NCBI RefSeq assembly: GCF_003325355.1
Contig: NZ_CP030850.1
Coordinates: 310,001-374,000 of the forward strand
DNA from: Runella rosea
GTDB taxonomy: Bacteria; Bacteroidota; Bacteroidia; Cytophagales; Spirosomataceae
Direction of reading: 5' to 3'
Length of the DNA stretch: 64,000 nt
Positions 54,698 through 63,351 of this stretch are shown here, one piece after another. Position 1 is the first letter of the stretch. Each line of letters opens with the position of its first letter. The notes beneath the pieces were generated by a model. The model was not told the DNA's origin and searched no databases. It saw only the letters and a list, made by a program, of their open reading frames with translations. A program made the position numbers and the translations under genes.

Positions 54698-56553
54698 AAA
54701 GCCCCTTCAAGTTTTTAGATCCGTTTACGCTATCTGACCGCGACGCGTTTTTCGGTCGCGACAAAGAGATAAAAGAGCTCTACAAATTGGTATTCAAAAC
54801 CCCCCTGCTGTTGATCTATGGGTTGTCGGGTACGGGCAAAACGAGCCTGATCCAGTGCGGTCTGGCGAGTCAATTCGACGGCCCGGATTGGCTTCCTCTC
54901 TGGATACGGCGGCAAACCAATCTCAACGAATCGTTGGCTGGCGCTTTAAAACGGGTATTGCCCAGCGCGGAGGGAGAGATTCCTGCCCAAATCTCGCAAC
55001 TTTACCGGCATTATTTACGTCCTGTTTTTCTGATCTTCGACCAATTTGAAGAACTCTTTATTTTGGGAAAACCCGAGGAGCGCGACCAATTTGTAAACAC
55101 CCTTAAAACCATTTTGGATGACGAACTGCCTTGTACCATCCTGCTGATGATGCGGGAAGAGTACGTGGGACAACTGTATCCGTTTGAAAAAGCCATTCCC
55201 AATTTGTTTGATTTTCGGATGCGCGTGGAGCCGATGGACACGGCCAACGTAAAAACAGTTTTACGCGATTCGTTTCAAAAATTCAATATTTCTATTGGAA
55301 ATCCACCACAGGAGGAACGACTGGACGAGATCATCCAGAACGTAAGCTTGGGTCGTTCGGGCATAGAACTGCCCTATTTGCAGGTATATTTAGACCTGCT
55401 GTACCGCGAAGATTTTGCCCGTACTTCTTCCGGGCAAAACGTCATAGAGGATCAGTGGCCAAGGCTGGAGTTTACCCGGGAAGAAATAAGGGACTTCGGC
55501 ACGATTACCAACGTACTTGAAAAGTTTTTGAAAGAACAACAGGAAAGGATTCTGGCTCAATTGATGAAACAGGACCCCGGCATTCCGGAGAGTACAGTAA
55601 AGTTGGTTTTGGATGGATTTGTGACCGACGAAGGCACTAAGCGGCCTATTAGCTACGGGCGCCAAGACGGGCTGCGGATACCCGATAAGGCCCAAATGAA
55701 GTATTTCCCCCCCCTTTCAGCGCCCATTTTAAGCAGCTGTTTGAAAGAACTGGAAGCGGCAAAAATCCTTCGTTCAGACGATGACAACATTGAATTGGCT
55801 CACGACAGCCTGGCGCATATCATTGACCAAAGCCGCACGGACGAACAAAGACAACTGAACAACATAAAGGTGTTGATCCGTTCATTGTTAGCTAATCTGT
55901 CAAAAACAAACGAATACATGACCCGCAAGCAGCTTGTGATGTTTGAGAATAGTTATCCAAAGCTGAATGAAGAAGAAAAACTGTTTTTTGAAAAAAGCAA
56001 GCAGTACCGAGATAACGAAGAAAAAGAAGCCTTGGATAGAGAAAAAAAGCGAAATGAAGAATTACAAGTAGCACTTAATGAGGCGCAGGCCGCTAAACAG
56101 GTAGCCGAAACCGAACGTATAAAAGCCAATGAGGAAAAAACAAGGGCCGAGAAAAATGCCCTGAAGGCGAAAAGATTTTCGTATGCAGCCTTTGCAAGTT
56201 TACTTATTGTAGTGATAGTAGGATATTTGCTATATATAGCAGAAGAAGTTAGAGTTAAAAATGAACAAGAAAAAATAGCGAATCAGCAAAAAATGAAGCT
56301 TGATAGCATGAAAATTCAGCAAACACAACTTGAAAATTTAGCTAATATAAAAAAAGCGGAAGAGAATTCAGTTTCTCTTAAAGAAAACCAAATCAGTGTC
56401 TTGCTTGGGAAAGCGATAAATTTTAAACGGGCAGAGGTTAGGGATGAAATGAAAATCTGTCTGGATTCAGCTCGCACTATTATTGAGATTCACATAAAGG
56501 ATAATCATAAAAAGAATTCTCTCCTAAAGGAAATAGCTAAAATTGAAAAATAA
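54694..56553 (+). CDS. nSTAND-type signal-transduction NTPase with one transmembrane helix
   Basis: 619 residues. FLDPFTLSDRDAFFGRDKEI opens the domain; Walker A is GLSGTGKTS (43-51), Walker B VFLIFDQFEELF (111-122), the novel-STAND signature; the arginine-containing MMREEYVGQL follows. The winged-helix part is about 300-395. A charged coiled coil (about 420-490) leads to a transmembrane helix near 495-516 (AAFASLLIVVIVGYLLYI); the positive residues before it (KALKAKRF-type) put the N-terminus inside and the ~100-residue coiled-coil C-terminus outside. It would be the switch between the exported LRR protein and the cytoplasmic CHAT protein. Confidence 0.88.
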   Translation: MKSPFKFLDPFTLSDRDAFFGRDKEIKELYKLVFKTPLLLIYGLSGTGKTSLIQCGLASQFDGPDWLPLWIRRQTNLNESLAGALKRVLPSAEGEIPAQISQLYRHYLRPVFLIFDQFEELFILGKPEERDQFVNTLKTILDDELPCTILLMMREEYVGQLYPFEKAIPNLFDFRMRVEPMDTANVKTVLRDSFQKFNISIGNPPQEERLDEIIQNVSLGRSGIELPYLQVYLDLLYREDFARTSSGQNVIEDQWPRLEFTREEIRDFGTITNVLEKFLKEQQERILAQLMKQDPGIPESTVKLVLDGFVTDEGTKRPISYGRQDGLRIPDKAQMKYFPPLSAPILSSCLKELEAAKILRSDDDNIELAHDSLAHIIDQSRTDEQRQLNNIKVLIRSLLANLSKTNEYMTRKQLVMFENSYPKLNEEEKLFFEKSKQYRDNEEKEALDREKKRNEELQVALNEAQAAKQVAETERIKANEEKTRAEKNALKAKRFSYAAFASLLIVVIVGYLLYIAEEVRVKNEQEKIANQQKMKLDSMKIQQTQLENLANIKKAEENSVSLKENQISVLLGKAINFKRAEVRDEMKICLDSARTIIEIHIKDNHKKNSLLKEIAKIEK

Positions 56554-56566
56554 AAATCCTGCAACT

Positions 56567-58348
56567 ATGAAATTTGTATTTACACTCAGTATTTGTTTGG
56601 GGTTTTCTATGTTTTTGTTTGCTCAATCCTCTGATTGTTATCAAAAAACAATCAAAAGCGGTATTGCTAAAAAAAAAGCAGGAGATTTTAAAGGTGCTCT
56701 CAATTTATTTATTGCCGCGCGTAGTTGTGATCCTAAAAAGATTGTGGAAATAGATAATGAAATTGATAATTTATTTGAGGTAATTTTAAAATTAAAGAAA
56801 GAGGCTAAAGACAATGCAGATAAACTGATAATAAAAAATGGGGAATTAATTGAAACTCTCAGAAAATTAAAGGTTGCCAATGATTCAGTAAGAACAGTAG
56901 TTAGAGACTTACAGAATACACTAACCCGGGTGGAAGAAGAGCAAGATAAAAATGAACGCATTATTAATTCATTCTACTTTTATGATAATCGTTTTGGGTT
57001 GGTGGTACAAAAAAAAGGCCCAATTGATGAAATAAAATACGGCTATATTGACAAAGAGGGGGAATTAAAGATTGACTACCTCTATGACGAAGCAACACCC
57101 TTTGATGAGTATGACGGCTACGCACTAGTAAAACGAATAAATAATGAATATCTATTAGATACGTTAAAACAAGAATACCAGTTAAGTAGTGATATTGACA
57201 ATCTGGATAAAAATACAAATGCCTTGGACCTGCGAAATAATCAGTTTAGTGCTATTCCACCTATTGTATTCGATCAATCGCAGTTAAAGATATTACTTTT
57301 AAACAGAAATTATTTGCCCGTTTTGGATGGTCGAATCGGAAATCTAACGGCATTGCAACACTTGGATTTGGGCAGTACAACTCTTAAAACCTTACCGCAG
57401 GAAATTGAAAAGTTGAAATCTTTAAAACGTTTGAACTTAGGAAATAATACAGATTTAAGTCTGCCTGAGCAAATTTGGCGCTTAAAACAACTTCAGCATT
57501 TGGATTTGAGCGGGGTACGACTTAAAAACCTGCCAAATGAAATCGGACAACTAACGAACCTTAGCCATTTGGACTTAGGAGTTACAGGGTTAAAAAGCCT
57601 GCCTGAACAAATCGGTCAATTAAGAAAATTAAAACACCTGGATTTGAAAAATGACAGTATCAGCAGTTTACCAAAAAAAATAGGGGAACTAAAAGAATTG
57701 CAATTTTTAAACCTTTCCAATAACAGCGGCCTTACTGGTTTGCCGCCCGAAATTGGAGCATTGGAAAATTTAAGAACGTTGGATTTAAGCGGAACAAACA
57801 TAAGCAGCATTCCGGCAGATATAGGTAAACTTAAAAACCTTCAGGTACTATATGTCATCAGTGTCAACCTGGGGGAAGTTCCTGAGCAGATCACTGAATT
57901 GAAGAACTTGCAGGGGTTAAATTTAAATAATGGGGGTTTTAGTAAACTGTCTCCAAAATTAGGCCAATTGAAAAAACTGCAGTTTTTGGCCTTGTGTGGC
58001 AAAAATCTTACCCTTATTCCTGAGCAGATAAAGCAGTTAACAAGGTTGGAAATTTTGTACTTAGGGAATACGGAGTTGAATAAAATTCCTGAGGAACTAT
58101 GGGGGTTAAAAAGTTTACAGGTTTTGGATTTAGGGTCTAATAAATTAAATCAAATTTCTTCTAAAATAGGAGAGTTGACATTGTTGCGACGATTGTATTT
58201 AACCAATAATAAACAACTTACAAGCCTACCTGATGAAATTAAAAAGTTGAAAAATTTACAATTGCTGAATTTGAAAGGATGTTCAATACCCTATCAAGAG
58301 GTAAATAAAATAAAAAGTTGGCTGCCCAACTGCCAAATAGAGTTTTAG
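56567..58348 (+). CDS. Exported leucine-rich-repeat protein with WG-like repeat, probable sensor
   Basis: 593 residues from the ATG at 56567, 13 bp after the NTPase stop. A signal peptide (MKFVFTLSICLGFSMFLFAQ) is followed by a TPR-like segment (about 24-60), a coiled coil (about 70-135), one WG-type repeat (YGYIDKEGELKIDYLYDEAT) and 16 consecutive LRRs from about residue 218, mostly 23 residues long and of the form L-x-x-L-x-L-x-x-x-x-L-x-x-L-P-x-x-I-G-x-L-x-x. LRRs form a curved binding surface. The C-terminal cap WLPNCQIEF is shared with the remnant at 52760. It likely sits in the periplasm and senses a ligand or envelope damage. Base composition is noticeably A/T-richer than neighbours. 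Confidence 0.87.
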   Translation: MKFVFTLSICLGFSMFLFAQSSDCYQKTIKSGIAKKKAGDFKGALNLFIAARSCDPKKIVEIDNEIDNLFEVILKLKKEAKDNADKLIIKNGELIETLRKLKVANDSVRTVVRDLQNTLTRVEEEQDKNERIINSFYFYDNRFGLVVQKKGPIDEIKYGYIDKEGELKIDYLYDEATPFDEYDGYALVKRINNEYLLDTLKQEYQLSSDIDNLDKNTNALDLRNNQFSAIPPIVFDQSQLKILLLNRNYLPVLDGRIGNLTALQHLDLGSTTLKTLPQEIEKLKSLKRLNLGNNTDLSLPEQIWRLKQLQHLDLSGVRLKNLPNEIGQLTNLSHLDLGVTGLKSLPEQIGQLRKLKHLDLKNDSISSLPKKIGELKELQFLNLSNNSGLTGLPPEIGALENLRTLDLSGTNISSIPADIGKLKNLQVLYVISVNLGEVPEQITELKNLQGLNLNNGGFSKLSPKLGQLKKLQFLALCGKNLTLIPEQIKQLTRLEILYLGNTELNKIPEELWGLKSLQVLDLGSNKLNQISSKIGELTLLRRLYLTNNKQLTSLPDEIKKLKNLQLLNLKGCSIPYQEVNKIKSWLPNCQIEF

Positions 58349-58351
58349 CTG

Positions 58352-59107
58352 TCACCCCCTCCGCCAATTATCCAATACCACTGCCGCGGCAATTCCCACG
58401 TTCAACGATTCTGCCCCGCCAAAGCGCGGAATCGTAATTTTGTGGGTAACGAATTGTTCGACCGCTGGCCCGATACCGTTTGATTCATTGCCCATCACGA
58501 TATAGCCTGTATCGCCGAATTTGGTTTGGTGGATGTTCTTTCCTTCCAAAAATGTACCGTAAATAGCGGCTCCTTGTTCCTGGCCCCGTACTTTTTCAAA
58601 ATATACATCTAATTCCGTATAATACCCTCTCACGCGCGTAAAAGAGCCTTTGCTTGCGGCGATGACCTTGGGATTGTACCAGTCGGTGGTGGTTTGTGAA
58701 CAGATGATTTTGGTGATGCCGTACCAATCGGCAATGCGGATGATGGTGCCGAGGTTGCCGGGGTCACGGATGTCGTCGAGGACGAGCACGTATTCTTTTT
58801 TTTCGGCATACAAAAAATCATTGTCTTTCGTTTTTACAACGGCCAAGGCAGCATCGTTGGTTTGCAGGGTACCCGCCCGGGCGAGTTCGTCGGCGGTGGC
58901 GATTTCGAGGCGAAAAGGTTGTTTCTCTAATTTTTGCGTATTTTCTTTGTAAAATTGCTCCGTAACCACCACCAATTCGGTCTGAAAATCAGCGGTTAAG
59001 AGTTCCAAAACACTTTTGGCACCTTCTACCAAAAAAGCATTGTGTTCCAGTCTGAATTTCTTTAATTGAAGTGAGTGAAGGTATTTTGTGAGATTTTTGG
59101 ATAACAT
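58352..59107 (-). CDS. SpoU/TrmH-family RNA 2'-O-methyltransferase
   Basis: 251 residues. The N-terminal substrate-binding domain begins LQLKKFRLEHNAFLVEGAKS. The knotted SPOUT fold shows its three motifs: VLVLDDIRDPGNLGTIIRIA, GYIVMGNESNGIGPA and IPRFGGAESLNVGIAAAVVL. It methylates ribose in rRNA or tRNA; the exact nucleotide cannot be told. Its 3' end is convergent with and 4 bp from the LRR gene and marks the right end of the island. It is divergent from tamL, a neighbour pair I know from other Bacteroidota. Confidence 0.92.
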   Translation of the reverse strand: MLSKNLTKYLHSLQLKKFRLEHNAFLVEGAKSVLELLTADFQTELVVVTEQFYKENTQKLEKQPFRLEIATADELARAGTLQTNDAALAVVKTKDNDFLYAEKKEYVLVLDDIRDPGNLGTIIRIADWYGITKIICSQTTTDWYNPKVIAASKGSFTRVRGYYTELDVYFEKVRGQEQGAAIYGTFLEGKNIHQTKFGDTGYIVMGNESNGIGPAVEQFVTHKITIPRFGGAESLNVGIAAAVVLDNWRRG

Positions 59108-59142
59108 TTGCGTGATATATCAATTTTCAAAAAGGATTCTGA

Positions 59143-61881
59143 ATGCGTCATAAAGCCATTTTTACAGTTCTGAAAAGATTTTATCCTTCTGCGGGACGTA
59201 TGGCCGAGTTTTCAAGCTGTAAAGATACGATTCAGTATCACAAACCGAGGCCAGTTGTTGGCTCGGTCTCTTTTTTTAAGGGTGTTTTTTTTGTCGGTTT
59301 ATGTTTCTTTTTGTCAGCCTGCTCCAACAAAAGTACTCCCAAAAAAGACGAATATCTGCTAGGGAATCAACTTTTTAAAGGCAATTCGGTGGTGAAAACC
59401 GAAGCCTTAGAGCCACTTTTGCCGCAACGCCCCAACAAAAAATTTCTCGGAATTCCGGGCGCAACGGTCTCCCTTTGGATTTATCAGGCGTTGGACAAAC
59501 GATACGACCGCGATACGCAACGCATCAAATTTGATACTCTCAGTCGCTACTATGAGCGGCAGTTTACCCGCTACGCCGACGACTCTCGCAAACTCGCGGC
59601 GCTGCGCCGCAAATACAATCGGGTGGTGAATAAATACCGCCTTCGGATTGAAGAGGGAAACTGGGGAATGCGCACGTTTGGAGAAGCGCCCGTTTATTTT
59701 TCCGAAAAAAATGCCCGTAATAATGCCGTTAAAATCAAAGGATATTTGGTCAATGAAGGCTACCGTGATGCCAATGTTGAGTTTATAACCGACACCCTTT
59801 TCGGCAGGATTCGTACTACTTACAATATTTTCGAAGGAGTGCCTCACGTGTTGAGAAATGTGGATATTTTGACGCACAAAGATGCCGAGATTGACAGTTT
59901 ATTATCGGCTACAAAAACCGCTTCTTACCTTAAATCTGGTAATAATTTTAAGTATAGCGACGTGGTAAGTGAAATAACCCGGGTAGAGCAATTGATGCGA
60001 AACAACGGTTATTTTGGATTTGATCGCAACTACTTGCGGCCTGTACAAAGTGCCACTGGCAAACGAAACGGCGGTTTTTTGGTCGATACGACGGGTCATA
60101 ACCCCGCCACTGACTCGCTTTTTCACATTGTAGACGTGAAGGGACTACAGATAAATTACCCTCGTAATCACGACAAACATACGCAATACACGTTCAATCC
60201 CGTCGGGTTTAGGGTGGAAAGCCTACCCGGAGAGCCTCCTTTTGTGGTGCGCGACACGGCGGTTTATCGGGGTATTCAGTATTCATTTACGCCCAAACAT
60301 TATTATTCTCCACGAGTACTCAACGAAAAGATCCTGATTCGTCCTGGCAATATTTACCGACAAAAAGATTGGGATGAAACCTCGCGCCAATTGAGTGTTT
60401 TGGATCAGTTTCTTTTTATAAATATTGATACCGATACCACCAACGGCAATATCAAAACGCTGATTCGGGTGATTCCGCACGATAAATACCAAGTGACTGG
60501 GGAAGGTGGGGTGAATGTAGTGCAGAATTTGCCGGGGCCGTTCTTGAACGGAACGTTTCGGGTACGTAATATTTTTGGACGACTCGAAAACTTTGAAGTG
60601 TCGCTTCGGGGAGCTTTGGATGCCAATTTTGGCCTAAACAATAATGCCAATTTGGTACGTACTTTGGAAATGGGGGTCAATACGGCGTTGATTTTTCCCC
60701 GATTCTTATTCCCCGGAAAAATGGCGGCTAGCTTTAACCGTAAAACCCCACGTACGATTGTTAGTCTGGGATATAATTATACCAACCGCGATTTTCTCGG
60801 GTCTGACCCCGATTTTATCCGGAGTGGTTTTCAGGCGAGTTTGCGGTATAATTGGAAAAAAAGCGAATTTGAATACCTGAGCCTGACTGCCGTCGATTTG
60901 AGTATTTTGCAGAGTAAACAAAGCCGTGAGTTTGGTGAATTGTTGGATTCGCTGTACCAATACGGCGGTAATCCGCTCAAATTTAGCTTTCAGTCGGCGG
61001 TAATTTCGAGTATCAATTTATCGTACGTTTTTAACAATAACATCATCGGACAAAACCGACGGGCGCATTATCTGCGCTTGTTTGCCGAGTCGGGAGGAAC
61101 GGCTTTAAGTCTCTTGGAACCGAAAAAAGTTTCGTTAGGATTGGAAGGGTTTGAGTTGTACAAGTTCTTGAAAACCAACGTAGAATACCGAAGGTATAAA
61201 CCGTTGGGGCCAAAAAGTACGTTGGTGTACCGCGTCAATACGGGGCTGATTTTCAACTACAATGACCGAAGGGTGGCACCATACGAAAAATCGCTGACGG
61301 GTGGCGGGAGCAACAGCTTGCGGGCGTGGCCTCCCCGGCGCTTGGGGCTGGGTTCGGCCTATCCAAACGTTGACCTACAAACGGGCAGCCCTATTTTTCG
61401 AAATGGAGAAACGACCACCCTCCAGCCCGGCGTGACCCAGTACAGCGGCTATGAATACCGCTTTGAACAACTCGGGGATGTACTCATGGAGGCAAATGTA
61501 GAACTTCGGGGTCACTTATTTCGGTTTGTGGGCGATGTAAACTATGCCTTGTTTTTAGATGCGGGAAATGTGTGGCGTATGCGACTCGATAAGGGCACGA
61601 GCCCCAACCAAAATACCCTGAACGGGGTGTTTCAATTCAATCGTTTTTACAAAGAGTTTGCCGTCGGAACGGGCGTTGGACTGCGGTACGACCTTTCGTA
61701 TTTTATTTTTCGTCTCGACATGGGAATCAAGGTCTATGACCCCAGTCGGCGATTTATAGTGACCAATGCCCTTGGTCAAACCACCACCATCGATGAGCGC
61801 TACCTGCTTCCCAAATTTTCTTTTCGTCGTTCTAGCCCCAACTATCCCGTATTTAATATCGGGATTGGGTATCCTTTTTAA
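59143..61881 (+). CDS. tamL: TamA/BamA-family outer-membrane lipoprotein
   Basis: 912 residues. An N-terminal hydrophobic segment ends in the lipobox FFLSAC (Cys60 from the first ATG), then SNKSTPKKDEYLL: a lipid anchor, as in Bacteroidota TamL. POTRA-like domains follow (about 70-490; GNSVVKTEAL, VNEGYRDANVEFITDTL, IRPGNIYRQKDWDETSRQLS), then the 16-strand barrel of the bacterial surface antigen family, ending NPVFNIGIGYPF-like with the C-terminal aromatic. It helps insert outer-membrane proteins with a TamB partner, which is not in the window. The start is uncertain: the ATG at 59200 also gives a good lipoprotein signal. Confidence 0.87.
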   Translation: MRHKAIFTVLKRFYPSAGRMAEFSSCKDTIQYHKPRPVVGSVSFFKGVFFVGLCFFLSACSNKSTPKKDEYLLGNQLFKGNSVVKTEALEPLLPQRPNKKFLGIPGATVSLWIYQALDKRYDRDTQRIKFDTLSRYYERQFTRYADDSRKLAALRRKYNRVVNKYRLRIEEGNWGMRTFGEAPVYFSEKNARNNAVKIKGYLVNEGYRDANVEFITDTLFGRIRTTYNIFEGVPHVLRNVDILTHKDAEIDSLLSATKTASYLKSGNNFKYSDVVSEITRVEQLMRNNGYFGFDRNYLRPVQSATGKRNGGFLVDTTGHNPATDSLFHIVDVKGLQINYPRNHDKHTQYTFNPVGFRVESLPGEPPFVVRDTAVYRGIQYSFTPKHYYSPRVLNEKILIRPGNIYRQKDWDETSRQLSVLDQFLFINIDTDTTNGNIKTLIRVIPHDKYQVTGEGGVNVVQNLPGPFLNGTFRVRNIFGRLENFEVSLRGALDANFGLNNNANLVRTLEMGVNTALIFPRFLFPGKMAASFNRKTPRTIVSLGYNYTNRDFLGSDPDFIRSGFQASLRYNWKKSEFEYLSLTAVDLSILQSKQSREFGELLDSLYQYGGNPLKFSFQSAVISSINLSYVFNNNIIGQNRRAHYLRLFAESGGTALSLLEPKKVSLGLEGFELYKFLKTNVEYRRYKPLGPKSTLVYRVNTGLIFNYNDRRVAPYEKSLTGGGSNSLRAWPPRRLGLGSAYPNVDLQTGSPIFRNGETTTLQPGVTQYSGYEYRFEQLGDVLMEANVELRGHLFRFVGDVNYALFLDAGNVWRMRLDKGTSPNQNTLNGVFQFNRFYKEFAVGTGVGLRYDLSYFIFRLDMGIKVYDPSRRFIVTNALGQTTTIDERYLLPKFSFRRSSPNYPVFNIGIGYPF

Positions 61882-61905
61882 TAATTTCTTGAAGTTTTAC
61901 CCTTT

Positions 61906-63318
61906 TTATTCAAACGTTCCTGCGGCAAACAGCAGCGTTGCTTTGGCTTTTTCGTACTTTGCTTTCATGGATTCAAGTTTGACTTTCAGCTCGTTAAGCT
62001 TAGATTCGCGTTGGTTCACCAAAAATAATTGGCTTTCACCGATGCTGAAGCGTTGTTCTTCTGCCCGCAGCACTTGGGCTTGGCGTTGCACCGCGATTTG
62101 TTGCTGAATAATTTGCCCTTCCAAATTTTTTACATCATTGTAAGCGGCCTGAACTTCGTTGTTGATTTCTCGACGCAACTGCTGGGTTTCAAGCGTGTTC
62201 TGGAACTGTTTTACGCGGATAATTTCAAGTTTTCCCCGTTCTTTCCGAAACAGCAAAGGCAGTGAAAAATCAACATTTATTTTGTAAAAAGCAGGAAATG
62301 CCCCAGCATCGGGAATTTTGGAACCCGTAATAAAACGGTGGGCGTAATTGAGGGAAGATAGGCCTATGTCAAAGCGGGGTTTGAGCATTTCGCGGCCGAG
62401 ACGTTCGTCAACATTGAGTTGTTGCGCTTTTAAATCTAGCTTTTGAATTTCAGGGTGGCGAAGGCGGGCAGTTTCGAGTAGATTTGCCAAGGTTGTTACG
62501 TCAATCACTTGGCCAGCGCTTAATTGCGGTACGGCTGTTTCGGGCAATTCTAGCGGGGAGCCGTTTGCGTCCCACAGGTGGTTTGAAAGCTTGAGGCGGG
62601 CATTTTGAAGTTCAACCGTGGCTTGTTCAAACATTACACGTCGGTCGAGTAGGGTTACTTGGGCATCTGCGGTATCAATGGCAGGAAGGTCGCCTTGCAT
62701 TACACGTTTGCTTACGAGCTGGAAGCGTTGCGCTGCCAGCTCATAAAACTCTTTGATAAGTAACTGGTTACGATAACTAAAATACCATTCCCAATATTCC
62801 TTTGCCGCGGTAAGGATTAATTTGTTAATCATTTTGACGCGCTCCGCTTCGGCGATATTCTGAAAAATACGGGCGTTTTGGAGGGTTGCGCGGCGTTCGT
62901 CAATGACAAATCGTTGCAAGATGGGTACGTTTATTCCCACGTAACTTACCCCGTCAAGTGGGGTACGAATGTCAGTTCCGAGCACATCCCCTACGTTGCG
63001 TTCAAAACCTGCCTTGATATCCATCCCGCCCCAATAGAGGGGTACTTTCAGCTGGTTATCCCAAAAGTTAAAATAGGCTTTGTTTTCAAAATATTTACGG
63101 TCAAAATTAATGTCCAATTTAGGGTCAAACCCTCCTTTTGCCATCAACAACTCGGCCTTTGCCTGCCCTGAAAGGGAGTTGGCTTGGCGCAACACGGGGT
63201 GATTTTTTAGGACTAAATCGTAAAAATCGCGGTAAGAAAATACCTTTGCCGTGTCGGTTTGCGCCCACAAGGCGGTATTCATTACGATTAGCAGAATTAT
63301 TATTATTGTTTTTTTCAT
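61906..63318 (-). CDS. TolC-family outer-membrane efflux protein
   Basis: 470 residues. A signal peptide ends at ALWAQT. Two long alpha-helical hairpin halves with heptad patterns (LVLKNHPVLRQANSLSGQAK near 35; RLRHPEIQKLDLKAQQLNVD near 285) are joined by barrel strands (VSYVGINVPILQRF; INVDFSLPLLFRKERGKLE). It forms the exit duct of a tripartite pump. The adaptor (HlyD family) gene lies directly upstream on the same strand, so the pair is an operon; the inner-membrane transporter would be beyond the right edge. Confidence 0.92.
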   Translation of the reverse strand: MKKTIIIILLIVMNTALWAQTDTAKVFSYRDFYDLVLKNHPVLRQANSLSGQAKAELLMAKGGFDPKLDINFDRKYFENKAYFNFWDNQLKVPLYWGGMDIKAGFERNVGDVLGTDIRTPLDGVSYVGINVPILQRFVIDERRATLQNARIFQNIAEAERVKMINKLILTAAKEYWEWYFSYRNQLLIKEFYELAAQRFQLVSKRVMQGDLPAIDTADAQVTLLDRRVMFEQATVELQNARLKLSNHLWDANGSPLELPETAVPQLSAGQVIDVTTLANLLETARLRHPEIQKLDLKAQQLNVDERLGREMLKPRFDIGLSSLNYAHRFITGSKIPDAGAFPAFYKINVDFSLPLLFRKERGKLEIIRVKQFQNTLETQQLRREINNEVQAAYNDVKNLEGQIIQQQIAVQRQAQVLRAEEQRFSIGESQLFLVNQRESKLNELKVKLESMKAKYEKAKATLLFAAGTFE

Positions 63319-63351
63319 AAACTACTGTTTGGGTGTTCACTTAAGAACTAA

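Noticed and set aside
49149-58348. Integrase or transposase inside the island
   Set aside because: All coding sequence in the island is assigned to caspase, LRR, CHAT and NTPase genes or their remnants; no recombinase motif was seen.
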